From the NCBI GenBank assembly GCA_023055425.1, contig JALGPY010000003.1, positions 22,193,001 through 22,257,000 on the forward strand: a DNA stretch of 64,000 nt. Direction: 5' to 3'. This document shows positions 42,066 to 52,615 of this stretch, in pieces. The notes under the pieces were generated by a model. It did no database searches and was not told the origin of the DNA. It saw only the letters and a list, made by a program, of their open reading frames with translations. The translations under genes and the position numbers were made by a program. This stretch comes from Linanthus parryae. Lineage: Eukaryota; Streptophyta; Magnoliopsida; Ericales; Polemoniaceae. Each line of letters starts with the position of its first letter. Position 1 is the first letter of the stretch.

Positions 42066-42815
42066 TGTTGTTAGGCGGTGACCCAATTTGTTCTTATAGA
42101 AGAAAACAATAAGCAAAAATTAAGGAACGAACTTACGGATCGTTAATTTGTTGAATGCAGTCACAAGATGTTGAAGAACCGCCTCGTACATAGACGATCT
42201 CCGTAATACAATATTCGCCGCCCACTGTTTGTGCCTTCAAGTTCCTACTATGGCGAATTGTCCCCCAGGATAGAAGTTCTTCTTGTGTCGCAGATTAGCA
42301 CGGGACTGCAATACACGGCGAACGAGACTTGCCGGCGAGAAAATGATAATTTGTGGAGGGAGAGAGTTGAATACTCAGTATTTGGAATAACTAAACTGGA
42401 AGGAGATACTGCCTTTTATAGGCACTGAAGAGGGACAAGGAACGGTCATAACCGTTTCCAACAGTCACAACTGTTGATAAACGACACTGTTAATTAACCG
42501 AATTAATAAACTGTTTGGGTTAATATTTTCTGTTAATTTTATGGGTTAAAAAGTTGGTTTCTGGCCCAAATATAAATAGTCCAGAGTAAGTCCCAACAAA
42601 CGCACACCCACACCATGACCCAGCCAGAACACAAACCCCCAACATCGACGACTTATTGAGCATTCATCTCTTAATGGTTTTCGACGAATGAGTTATCGAA
42701 ACGATCACCAAATAACCCACTATACAATGGTGCAATTGGTGTTGTACGTTAACTCTCAAACGAGCCAGGTTAAAACCGAGCTTAAAGTCGGGTACAAACC
42801 GACGTGTCGAATACC
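42066..42815 (-). repeat. 5' LTR of the Tork-like element, clipped at its outer end
   Basis: It matches 36095-36810 but stops at GTCGAATACC and continues into CGCCCAATTGG instead of the expected ATTTTTCGAACA. The outer about 13 bp, including the terminal TG, are therefore missing. Confidence 0.8.
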
Positions 42816-43146
42816 CGCCCAATTGGTATGATCTGATTTTGCCACCAACACTTGGGGAGATTTCATTTCGCTCCCCAAAATTTAGCGAAAATTTCATTTG
42901 CCGATTAAAAGTTTGGTTAAATTTCTGTTTAGATCCATTCCCGACAAAACTGCAAGTCGTTAATTATTTTTTATTTCGGATGACTAGTCGTTTTCCCACG
43001 ATAAAAACACAATTGGTCTTTAAAAAAATAAAAGACGACAAGGCAGACGACTAACTGATAACAAAGACTGTTTGTACTGCTTTTAAAGACCATAATCCTG
43101 GTAGTCGGAAGGAAACTCGTCGCTGATAGCAGAATATGTTGTAGTG
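42816..43146 (-). mobile_element. Terminal region of a CACTA (En/Spm) transposon
   Basis: Read on the minus strand from 43146 it starts CACTACAACATATTCTGCTA and then AGCGACGAG, the usual start of dicot CACTA elements. Short motifs of the type GACGACTA / GACTAGTCATCC / CGACTACC recur over the next 200 bases, like subterminal repeats. The other terminus is not found in the window, so this is one end of a broken or disrupted copy. Confidence 0.55.
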
Positions 43147-43159
43147 GATTTTTTTTTAT

Positions 43160-43625
43160 TCACATACATACATTCGTCAATCTTAAAGTCTTTAACTTTT
43201 ATTTTTAACAAAAATATCAAAATATCATAATCTCAAAATGGAAAATTAACGGGAGGGTACATGTAAAATTATCAAAGATACATACATGTTATGTGTGTGT
43301 GTGTGTGAAATCATGAAATTTGGAGATTGTTTCTATTAACATATATCCGTCAATCTTAAATTCTTATAACTTCTTTTTTAACAATTTTAATAAAAAATCT
43401 CAAAATTTCATAATTTGACATGACTTTTTTAAATAAAACAAGAACATACAAGTATTTTTGATAATTTCACATGAATTTTTAAATAAAACGATAACATAAA
43501 AGTATCTTTGATCATTTCACATGTATCCTTACGTTTTCCATTTTGAGATAACGAATTTTGATATTTTTGTTTAAAAAAAGTAAAGATTTTAAGACTGACG
43601 GATATATATTAATAAAAACATATTT
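43160..43625. mobile_element. Foldback-type MITE with long inverted arms
   Basis: The left arm, about 43165-43285 (TCGTCAATCTTAAAGTC, AACAAAAATATCAAAAT, CTCAAAATGGAAAA, ACATGTAAAATTATCAAAG), is the imperfect inverse of 43495-43620. A third, partial copy in the left orientation occupies 43342-43425. A (GT)8 run (43292-43307) lies in the loop. There is no coding region. The family is not assigned. Confidence 0.7.
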
Positions 43626-43969
43626 CATATCCTGAAATGATGTAAAAATATGTAATTTTGATGAAATATATTGCATTGTCTTACACATATCAAATTATTA
43701 AATTAAAATTTTATTGTTTTTAATTTTTTTAGATTTGTTAGTAGAACTTGTATTTTTTAAAAAAAGTTAAGAGGTGAAAATAAATGGTACAATAGTATTT
43801 TTATACTTTTCCATTCCAATTTGGATGGAAAGTTAACGGAAAGTTAACGACAGTTAACGTTGGGTACCTCCGGTGCACGACTTTAAAAATTTGGATACCC
43901 ATGGTGTACGATTTTGAAATTTGGATACCCACTTGCCGGTTTTTGCAAAGTATGTGTACCTCTGGTGCA
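43626..43969. other. Non-coding AT-rich stretch with a short repeat
   Basis: GGATACCCATGGTGTACGATTTTGAAATTTGG and similar text recur within 43860-43970, a 'gtacctccggtgcac' type repeat often seen in plant intergenic DNA. Similar wording occurs at 57830-57920. No gene. Confidence 0.4.
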
Positions 43970-44010
43970 ATTTTGCCTTTAATTTTTGACTAATGGAATC
44001 TGAGATGGTT

Positions 44011-44049
<39 letters not shown>

Positions 44050-44300
44050 GAGCAAACACTTAATCAAGTTTAAATAAGTGGTTGACCTCATACATCTACA
44101 GTCCAACCAATGAGAGTTCGCATCGAGACTAGCATCCATTAGCTGACTCCACCATCGTTGACCACTTTCGAAGTAAGATATTCAATAGCACGGGCTATTT
44201 TACTCTTATCCAATTTGGGAACGTTCAATCGTCTCCTCTTTACTTCTCAGCTTTGGGAACTTCCATTCTTGCACCCATAGTTATGTCAAAAGATCCAACA
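43970..44300 (+). repeat. Third copy of a promoter-like duplicated block, with a T36 tract
   Basis: AATTTTTGACTAATGGAATC...AGCAAACACTTAATCAAGTTTAAATAAGTGG and the following 200 bases match 49615-49800, directly upstream of gene copy B. Here a run of 36 T (44013-44048) replaces nine T. It also matches the right end of 33093-34980. After CTCAGCTTTGGGAAC (about 44250) it diverges. Confidence 0.75.
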
Positions 44301-45024
44301 ACAAGCATTCTATGTATACATATATGTAAGTCTTGTACCTTCCAACCTTCCATAAGAAATCATGATTTCTCTTGAAATAAAAAAACAAGCTGAATCGCCA
44401 CAATCATGTACACAACATATCATGCCCACGTTCTCTGGCCTGAGCAAACATACAATTACACGTAATTGATAGTAAATCACTCCATTGCTCTACAGTTTTG
44501 CAGAGAGAAAATGAAGAAAAAACTAAAAGTCTTCATGAAGCAGATGAATTGTCCTTAAGAACCTACATATGATGAAAATTAGTTACCGAAGCACGAATAA
44601 TTACATATGTACATGTAGAGAAAAAACATGACAGATAGAAGAAGAAAAAATGAGACGTCGACCTTTCATGTGAGACTCTTCAAAGCCACAAGCCAACAAT
44701 GAAATGGCCTCTCTCTGCATAGTTCGATCGCTGAAACCCCTTACCTTCGACCCCAAGTTTTTGGTTGTTGGTCGTATGAATAAAATTCATTTCTTTTTAG
44801 CATAGAGCTGAGATAAAAGTGTATTTTACTACATTGGATGAAATAAAATCAGTATAGAAAATTAATGATCCAGTGGCATATCTCAAATTGAAATCGTCGA
44901 TTACAGTGGGAGAGAGATACTTACTGGTTGTTCTGGTTTGATGAATTTAACTGTTGATTACAGTGACTGAGGGGGTAGTCGTTGAAACCTTGACACCACA
45001 ATCAGATTGAGAACCCAGCGAGTA
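44301..45024. other. Non-coding stretch, nothing recognised
   Basis: There is no domain-bearing frame. It ends with ACCCAGCGAGTA (45013-45024), the left target duplication of the LINE that follows. Confidence 0.45.
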
Positions 45025-47109
45025 TTTTTTTTTGGGTGAAATGGTCATCATCACAATAAAACAAGCCACCAAGAGCAAACTAAAAACAAGCCCCCGTAGG
45101 AGCAGAGAGATCCAACGAAAACAACAAGACTAAAGGAAACAACAGACACTACTAATAACATACTAGAAACGACTGAGTAACACTAAACTGCTACAAGGCT
45201 AAACAACAGACACAAGATACAACAAAACTACACAAAATAAGAAGACAAGACAACTAAGAGTTACACAGGGTGGTTGTCCAAAAGAGAGCATTTCGCCGCC
45301 TTGTGAGCGACTGCAACCATATGCCTTTGAACCTTAGTGATACTGCAGAACTGCAAAGACCTTTTAGCATTCCTAATCATTCCAATAATCGGCTCATCCT
45401 GAACGGGTGGACTAGTGGATCCCTGAAGAAGGGATAGAGCAGAGACACAGTCAGTGTTGATGTTAACATGTAAAATATTATGATGAATCGCAAAATTTAA
45501 AGCATGTTCGATAGCCAGAAGTTCCGCCTGCAGCGCGCTAGAGGCGACACATATTAAACCAATAATTCAAGGAGAGCCATCAGCACCAAAGGTGTGAAGA
45601 CCCAGGCTCAAGAAGAAAGAGTTTGCTTTCCAAGCGCCATCCACAAAGATATCAACAGGGTTAGGCCTTGAAGAACCATTTGTGTTGTCAGCGATCACAA
45701 TAAAATTCAATCCATTGGGCTGGGTTGCAGTGGGAGTGGTGGGCTTAGGGCCGAAACAAGCAAGGAGAGTCCTTTCATAGTCCATAACAGCACGGATGGC
45801 CTCAATGGAAAAATCTTTGTTACTAAAAACATGTCCACATCTTCCTCTCCAGATGCTCCACAAAGTATGTATGGCGTGGAGGTTTTTTGATAGGATGAAA
45901 GTCCATAACTTTTCCTCGAAAGGGGTAGTATCAGAAAAAGTAAAGGAGCCGTTATCCCAGAAAGGGTTGACAACCGGGAATTTAAAAAAGCGATGATCAA
46001 GCGTTTCCTCATAGCAAATGCAGAGAGGGCAAGTGTTTTGGTTCGTGCAGAAACGCCAACTGAGAAGATGTCTCGTAGGGAGTTTTTGATGAGCAAACTT
46101 CCAAAGAAAAGCTTTCAATTTTTCAGGAACATCAAGGCCCCAGATTTCCCCCTAGTTTCCACTGGTTAACGTGGGCCACTGATCTGTGAGAATGTGCCCT
46201 GCCGGGAGAAGAGACGGAGAATAAGGACAATTACTGAAGTTGTAGCCTGACTTCGTCGAGTAGTCTCCTGATCTTGTAAAGGGCCATATAATTCTGTCCC
46301 TTTCTGGTCTATCAAGGAGTTGGATAGCAAGGATCTTAAAGGCGATAAAGTCCGGAACACGCGACCTTATAGCTTGTACATTCCAACATTGTTGATTGCT
46401 TCTAGAGTCGATCCATTCACAAACCCTTGCTTCCGGATTGAGGAAGAAGAGCCCAGGAGCGACGAGAGAGGCTCTTTTAAGCTAGGGATCCATCTGTCGT
46501 TCATGATGCAAACATTGATACCACAACCAATATGCCATCTATAACCTTGCTTGAAGAGGTCACGACCATACATCACGCTTTTCCAAGCCCACGAAACATT
46601 GCTGGGACTTCCCACTTTAAAAAAAGATTTGTTCCTGCAATATCTACGAAGAAGAATCCTAGACACAAGCAGGTTAGGGAATTTCAGGATTCTCCAAGCT
46701 TTATTAGCCAGGAGAGCCTGATTCATCCAATTTATGTTTTTGAGGCCAAGGCCTCCTCTTGACTTAGGGAGACATAGAGTATCATTGGAAATAAGTCTAA
46801 GAGGAGCCCTCTTATTGGGGTTCCACCAGAACTTTAGGATCTGATTTGAAATCTCGTCATTAAGGGTGGAAGGGAGCTTGAAGGAGGAACAGACATAGGT
46901 GGGGAGAGCTGAGAGAACTGCCTTAGCAAGAGTGAGCCTTCCAGCCTCATTCAGATACCTCCCCTTCCAGCCTTCTAACCTAGAAAAAACAGCTTCCCTG
47001 GTGAATCTAAAGATGTCCCTCCTTTCCCCCCCCCCATCACAATTGGAAGACCGAGGTAAAAAGAATTGGACGTATCAATGCTAACTTCCAGGAAATTACC
47101 AAAGATATC
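45025..47109 (-). mobile_element. 5'-truncated L1-type LINE with poly(A) tail and 12-bp target duplication
   Basis: On the minus strand the element starts within the RT C-terminal region. It reads SNSFYLGLPIVMG, then WKGRYLNEAGRLTLAKAVL, then FWWNPNKRAPLRLI, then RWHIGCGINVCIMNDRWIP. It continues through the zf-RVT segment (AFLWKFAHQKLPTRHLL...CPLC) to RNase H and an ORF end near 45262. A 3' UTR ends in nine A (plus-strand T9, 45025-45033). ACCCAGCGAGTA is present on both sides (45013-45024 and 47110-47121), a perfect 12-bp duplication typical of L1 target-primed insertion. Confidence 0.92.
45262..47100 (-). pseudogene. LINE ORF2 C-terminal half: RT thumb, zf-RVT and RNase H
   Basis: Coding text is nearly continuous but broken by stops and frame changes near 47030 (a run of nine to ten C), about 46360 and about 46150, and by a stop at 45567. 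RNase H reads DIFVDGAWKANSFF (about 45640), ALQAELLAIEHALNFAI (about 45530), INTDCVSALSLL and finally AVAHKAAKCSLLDNHPV. The catalytic RT Asp-Asp lies upstream of the truncation, so this copy could never have been autonomous. Confidence 0.88.
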
Positions 47110-47234
47110 ACCCAGCGAGTAAGAAATAATGATTTCACATTTGAACTTTCGGTTTGAATTGAGAGACGGAGCGGGAGATGAGTGACTGCAGAGAAATGCA
47201 AAGCTTTGGGGGAGATGGAAAACATGGCAACTAA

Positions 47235-47594
47235 GGTCACATTTGGTTTTCCATACTAGCCGGACTGGACTGTACTGGACTGACTAGTTCGGATAGGATT
47301 TGACTGGATTAGCTGTATTATATTTAATACTGTGTTTGGTTATGTACCGTACAAAATATTATGAATAGTTGTTGGTGTAACACATGTTCAATTCCAACTA
47401 TACTGAATAGTCCAATACTGTTAATACTCTCCTCGGGGAGGGGATTAAAATAGGGTATTAAACCCATGGTTTCACTATTTAGTACCGGTATTAAATTTAA
47501 TCCAGAACAAACCACACGAAGTATTAATAATCACAATACTATAATTAATCCAATACTAGTTAATACCACTAATACTAGAAAACCAAACATGCCA
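47235..47594. mobile_element. Tourist-like MITE, 360 bp
   Basis: The left end GGTCACATTTGGTTTTCC and the inverted right end TGGCATGTTTGGTTTTCT form imperfect terminal inverted repeats. TAA flanks both sides (47232-47234 and 47595-47597). The interior is full of TAATACT / AGTATTA words in both orientations. No coding region. It is a different family from the MITE at 35084. Confidence 0.75.
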
Positions 47595-47597
47595 TAA

Positions 47598-47902
47598 ATG
47601 CAATCAGACGTTTCTTAAACAGACCGAAGGGGACTAAATGCCTTGTAACTGAGAATGAAAAACTGAAGGGAAATCAATGCGATGTAGTTAGAAAGGAAAA
47701 TTTAAATGGAATTAATGCGACATAATTGTGAAGAGGCAATAGGAAATCAGTGGATTTTGAATATATTCAGGGGTATTTTTGGTGGATTGAAAAGTATAGA
47801 AAACCAAAAAAGGAGAAAACACATGAAAGTGTTGAACATCATGAGTGTAAAACACTTATAGGTGTTAAACTCTAATAGCTCCTTCAGCTTTTTATAGTAG
47901 AT
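47598..47902. other. Non-coding stretch, nothing recognised
   Basis: It contains GTGTTGAACATCATGAGTG...GGTGTTAAACTC, a loose repeat before the start of the duplicated block. Confidence 0.4.
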
Positions 47903-49680
47903 AAGATTTTGAGTAATGTATGAGACTAGTTTCGTGGCATATGCATTAAGTAGGAAGACTGGTCATGGAACTCATTTTGGTTTCTATCAGACAAGTTGTG
48001 TGAGGAACTTAAAAAATGGAAATAAAAGTATTTCATTAAGGGACTGGGAGAAAGCATGTTGAGTAGTTTGACCCCCGAACTAGATATATTTGAGAAATTA
48101 GGAAATGATAACCTGAAAATGTTAAGTTGGAAAAAATAGAGAAGAGGATTGAGGAAAGATTGAACAACCGAGTTTCAATAGTTCCAAGATGAAATTATTC
48201 TTTTCAAGGGAATGTGGTGTGTACCCCCGAAAGTGTGCGGACTTGAAGGAAAGATTGATGGACGAAAGTTAGGCGATAAATTACTTTGTGGTTTTCGTTG
48301 TCAAATTAGTATAGGTCTTACTATCTTTGGAAGATCATGAAAATTCCCTGTGATTCAAAACAATTTTTTTTGACACATTCTTTGGTCTAGGCCGCTAATC
48401 CATTGTGGATTCCTGGGTCTATAAAATACCTTCACTCGAGATATTACACTCCAATAATGGACTTCTATTCAACCGAACATCACACTTCAAAAGCTTAGCG
48501 TACAAGTTCTCATATCTTAATGGTTTGTGAAACTATCGTAAGGTGCTTCTTACGCTCCTCCCTGCCTTTGATATACACCAAAATACACCGAATATGATCT
48601 CAAAATGCGCTTCATCACATTCATGAATATAATATATGCATCAGTTAACTTAAAGGCATAACCGTAAACTCATAATGACCGTGACTCCTCCTTAATGCAG
48701 TATTCATGATATCCTTCTCTGCTACCCTCAACTAATGACATCAAGACCTTAAATCAATGTTGGAAAATGTGTATACCCCTTGTAATTAGCCAAACATGTC
48801 ATCTATCCTCGGCAAATTGTACTTGTTCTTGACCGTCACACTGTTGAGTTCCCTTTAACCAACACACAACCTTATACTTCTATACTTCTTCTCTACGAAT
48901 GACACTAGGTGCTCCCCTGAAACACTATGTTTAAGAACATCAAGTGAATACACGAGATCGTATCTCAAAGTTAGTATACAAAATTCAGTTCATTCACTAT
49001 TGGGAGCTTCTTAATCAAGGAAACAAGTTCGCGTTTTCATTATATATGTTCACTTCATGTTTCTTCTTCTTCTCCATTTTCTTATTTCGATGCAATTTTT
49101 TATTAGCCCTCCAACAGTTTCTACACCATACTTATAGATTGTATAGTGGTTCATGTGCGATATGATGGATCTATCTTCTAGAGTGACTTACTTCTCAGGG
49201 TAAAAGCACTACAATTTATTAAATCAGAGCCAAACAAGTTATTTTTTTAGCGGATACAGACACAACTTATAAAAAAAAACATTTTTTTTAGAAATTACTA
49301 TACACTTAAATGTCATAACCGATACGCACATGTAATAAGGTGGCACCCTTATTTGCGACTGGAGTATTAGAATGAGTTCATTTTAACTCAGAGGCCCAAT
49401 TAGGCTGCGAATGTAATATACCACAGTATATTGGTCCAAGTAGCCCATTCATTCAATTTATTTAAAAAAACCACCATATACAGAATTGTATTGGATCACA
49501 CCAATTATTTTGTTTGTATATTGGGCCAACTACCGCAGCCCATCAATGTAGTATGTAATTCTCGAAATTAAAAAAGAAGGAATAGTGATTTGAGATAAAG
49601 AAATTATACGCAATTTAATTTTTGACTAATGGAATCTGAGATGGTTTTTTTTTAGCAAACACTTAATCAAGTTTAAATAA
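47903..49680 (+). repeat. Segmental duplication, right copy (matches 33093-34980)
   Basis: It is collinear and in direct orientation with 33093-34980, 14.8 kb away. The same gypsy fragments are present: plus-strand RNase H/integrase remnant near 47915-48280 and minus-strand RT remnant near 48430-48900, with no usable frame. It leads without interruption into the upstream region of gene copy B. Confidence 0.85.
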
Positions 49681-50093
49681 GTGGTTGACCTCATATATCT
49701 ACTGTCCAACCAAATAAGAGTTTGCATCGGGACTAACATCCATTAGCTGACTCCACCATCGTTCACCACTTTCCAAGTCGGGGGTCTTTTACTCTTCTCA
49801 GCTTTGGGAACATCCAACCTTTCTCCTCTCTACTGTTACTTCTCTAAACCTACACTCATCACCAGAAACTTGAGTCCACTCCTCAGCCATTTTTGCCGAT
49901 CTGAGAAAGCTCCGGTAAAAACAAACCGTCCGTACTTAGCTTCCACGCACAGAGAAGCATCTGGTAAGTACCAAAAGAAGTACTAACACAATTCTATTTA
50001 CTGATTTATTTAACCTTTTTTGGTGACTGCAACAGACGTACGTATTGAACCCTTCATTCCTCCTGCATATCTACTGCCGTACGTCCTCTGCCC
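49681..50093 (+). promoter_or_regulatory. Upstream region of host gene copy B
   Basis: The block at 49681-49800 is shared with 44050-44250. TCTATTTAC...TGGTGACTGCAAC...CGTATTGAACCC (50000-50055) is shared with the 5' flank of copy A. No TATA box can be assigned with confidence. Confidence 0.45.
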
Positions 50094-50470
50094 ATGGCCA
50101 AGACCCCAAGCAAGAGACGTCTTCTTCTTCTTCTTCTGTACTCATACACCACCTACAACAAGCAGATACTGGTGTCTTACGAGGTACGATATTGATTTCA
50201 TTTTTATTTTCTTCTTCTCTTACGCCAATCACATAACTTGGCTCATCTTGTCTAGGGTTTATTTTAGCTTCAAATGGGCTGTCCTACATGCTTTTGCAGA
50301 TCTTTTGTTTCTGATGTGTTGTTTATAGTTCTACTCATTCACTTGTCTTCTTGCAGATGGATCCAACAGTGGTTTCTATGTATAATGACCATGTTGATGT
50401 CAACAAAAACTCTCCGAGATCAGCATCCGTGGCTCGGAGTTGCATCTCCTCTGCTCTCCAAGGTTTTTAG
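50094..50470 (+). CDS. Host gene copy B: first two exons, protein unknown
   Basis: Exon 1 (50094-50183) encodes 30 residues, MAKTPSKRRLLLLLLYSYTT and ten more, ending GAG before GTACGA. Exon 2 starts after TTCTTGCAG at 50357 (MDPTVVSMYNDHVDVNKNSP...) and reaches TTTTTAG, followed by the donor GTAAATTCC at 50471. Copies A and C show the same exon limits. The conserved splice sites and shared MDP...MYNDHVD text argue that this is a real transcription unit. In the phase I read, exon 2 ends with an in-frame TAG just before the donor, so either the true phase differs, the protein ends there, or the copy is dead. No domain is recognised. Confidence 0.5.
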
Positions 50471-50656
50471 GTAAATTCCAATTTTCCTTCTTATGAACTG
50501 ATTTATGTCAATCGATTTTCCATGTTCAATTCCTCGTATTCCCACAGATTAAAAGTTTATTTATGAGGTTAAAACGTCTTCCAAATGGCTCTCTTTTGTA
50601 TTATGTATACTTAATCATTTTTTCCATTATTGTAGAATGATAAAATGAAATCTAAT

Positions 50657-51365
50657 GTTGAAAAGGGAGATGGTTTTGGACGACGGGAAAAAAGAATTGG
50701 CGATCTAACTCAATTCTGTAATTTGACTTCAACTTGAATATATTTTCCATAATACCTTAATCATGGATGACTTACAAGTCTGTTTGGCCACGATGATGTG
50801 GATTGTAGCACGATAACAGCATGCTTTGAATTGGTAGGATATGATAGGCTAGATGTGGCATACAATTAGTTCGGCGTGAGAAAGTAAGCTTTAAAAAAAG
50901 GTGGAAGAATTAGAGTGAGATGATCAAGGCCATGCATAAAAAAATATTGGTGCCTATAACTATTGGCAAAGTTAAAAGGCTTTGGATGGAAGGGAGAGAG
51001 AAATACTTGATCCATGACAGTATTGAGGGTAAATGTCTTTATTTGGAATTTTATTCTAATGTCTTTCTCTTACATAGTCATTTTAGAGTTGTTTTCTTTT
51101 GATTTTCTAGTATGTTGGAATAATTGTGATAATGGTACTACCGGGCAAGATGACAACAGAGATAATTGGCACAAAACTATCATAACTTTGTCTGGTTTTA
51201 TTGTTTGGATGGATTCCGGTATTACTGTCTTGCAATCTGAAAATATGGTGAATACTCAAATAACTGTTCTGACATATTCTTTATTTTGTTCAATTTGTCT
51301 CGATTTTCACTAAGGACTTCAAGTTCTGCAAGTTCAGTTCAGTTCAGTTTGTCTCTATTTTCACC
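50657..51365 (+). repeat. 0.7-kb direct duplication, first copy
   Basis: From GTTGAAAAGGGAGATG to CAGTTTGTCTCTATTTTC it matches 51919-52615 with few changes, an offset of about 1260 bases. Each copy has a stretch bounded by TTTTGATTTTCTAG and ATATGGTGAAYAC that looks like an exon (51110-51248; YVGIIVIMVLPGK or CWNNCDNGTTGQDDN depending on frame). The protein is not recognised. Confidence 0.8.
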
Positions 51366-51454
51366 AAGCAAATCTTTTATGACATTAAACATACAAGTCA
51401 CCCGCAGAAAAGCACTTGTTAAACAAAGTTTGATGTGTTGCAGATATAATACTG

Positions 51455-51722
51455 TTGCTATGAAAGCCTGGCCAGTAAATCTGAAGGTCCAGAGGGTGTT
51501 ATGCATCGGTGTCTTGCATTGACATCAGCTTACCAAAAAATTGCTTACAATAGGCCGGATTATGCCAACATGCAGTTTGACGAAAACGGCGAAATGACCA
51601 TAGAAAATGTGAAAGGTCCTAAGAAGTTCAAAACCTGCAGGCCTCGTCGCCGTGTTCCTGCTGAGAAGGTTATGGACCATTGGCGCACGAGAACAGACAG
51701 TTTGGTTTATAAAAACTATCAG
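51455..51722 (+). CDS. Exon of an unidentified host gene (copy B locus)
   Basis: The open frame reads ESLASKSEGPEGVMHRC, then LALTSAYQKIAYNRPDYANM, then QFDENGEMTIENVKGPKKF and RPRRRVPAEKVMDHWRTRTDSLVYKNY. It follows a GTTGCAG acceptor-like site. The composition is that of real coding sequence: no low complexity, with charged and aromatic residues mixed. It does not match a family I know. The phase at the acceptor is unclear. Confidence 0.45.
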
Positions 51723-51828
51723 AGTAAATTTTTTATTTTTTATTTTTTATTTTTTATTTTTTGGCATTTTAATTTACTCTCCCTTTTTCTTACATGGTTG
51801 CTTAGCTGTTTCTTTTTTCGTTTTCTAG

Positions 51829-51867
51829 GCTATGTGAAAGATGTTTGGAAGGAGGATGACAATGAAG
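51829..51867 (+). CDS. Small downstream exon of the same locus
   Basis: TTTTCTAG at 51821-51828 precedes GCTATGTGAAAGATG. The 39-nt segment encodes YVKDVWKEDDNE and ends AATGAAG before GTGAATGC. It fits directly after the preceding exon (...VYKNY). Confidence 0.4.
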
Positions 51868-51918
51868 GTGAATGCATTTTTAAAGTTAGTCCATTAATGT
51901 TATATAGAAAGAAAAATG

Positions 51919-52615
51919 GTTGAAAAGGGAGATGCTTTTGGACGAGGGAAAAAAAAGAAGTGGCGATCTAACTGAATTCTGTAATTTGACTTCGACTTGA
52001 ATATATTTTCTCACAATACCTTAATAACTGATGACTTACAAGTCCGTTTGGCCACGATGATGTGGATTGTAGCACAATAACAACATGCTTTGAATTGGTA
52101 GGATATAATAGGCTAGACGTGGCATACAATTAGTTTGGCGTGAGAAAGTAAGCTTTAAAAAAAGGTGGAAGAATTAGAGTGAGATGATCAAGGCCGTGCA
52201 TAAAAAGTTGTTGGTGCCTGCTAAGTTAAAAGGCTTTGGAAGGAAGGGAGCAAGAAATACTTGATCCATGACAGTATTGAGGGTAAATGTCTTTATTTGG
52301 AATTTTATTCTAATGTCTTTCTCTTACATAGTCATTTTAGAGTTGTTTTCTTTTGATTTTCTAGTATGTTGGAATAATTGTGATAATGGTACTACCGGGC
52401 AAGATGACAACAAAGATAATTGGCACAAAACTATCATGACTTTGTCTGGTTTTATTGTTTGGATGGATTCCGGTATTACTGTCTTGCAATCTGAAAATAT
52501 GGTGAACACTCAAATAACTGTTCTGACATATTCTTTATTTTGTTCAATTTGTCTCGATTTTCACTAAGTACTTCATATTCTGAAAGTTCAGTTCAGTTTG
52601 TCTCTATATTCTCTA
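51919..52615 (+). repeat. 0.7-kb direct duplication, second copy
   Basis: It matches 50657-51365. The differences include loss of the ATAACTATTGGCAAA stretch near 52225. Confidence 0.8.

Larger units (their letters stand above)
36095..42815 (-). mobile_element. Tork-like Ty1-copia element, full-length structure but decayed
   Basis: Two related LTRs (36095-36823 and 42066-42815) flank gag and pol on the minus strand. The purine tract CATGTGGGGGAT precedes the left (3') LTR, which starts TGTTCGAAAAATGG. The right (5') LTR lacks its first dozen bases and runs into unrelated sequence, so I find no target duplication. Gag, zinc knuckle, protease, integrase, RT and RNase H are all recognisable. 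The RNase H tail RRRHNTIRQLLSQGI...LIKGLSRE fits the Tork lineage, which I infer. Confidence 0.88.

Noticed and set aside
47110..47240. Extension of the LINE ORF beyond 47110
   Set aside because: The frame stays open by chance, but the 12-bp target duplication at 47110-47121 marks the true 5' end of the insertion.
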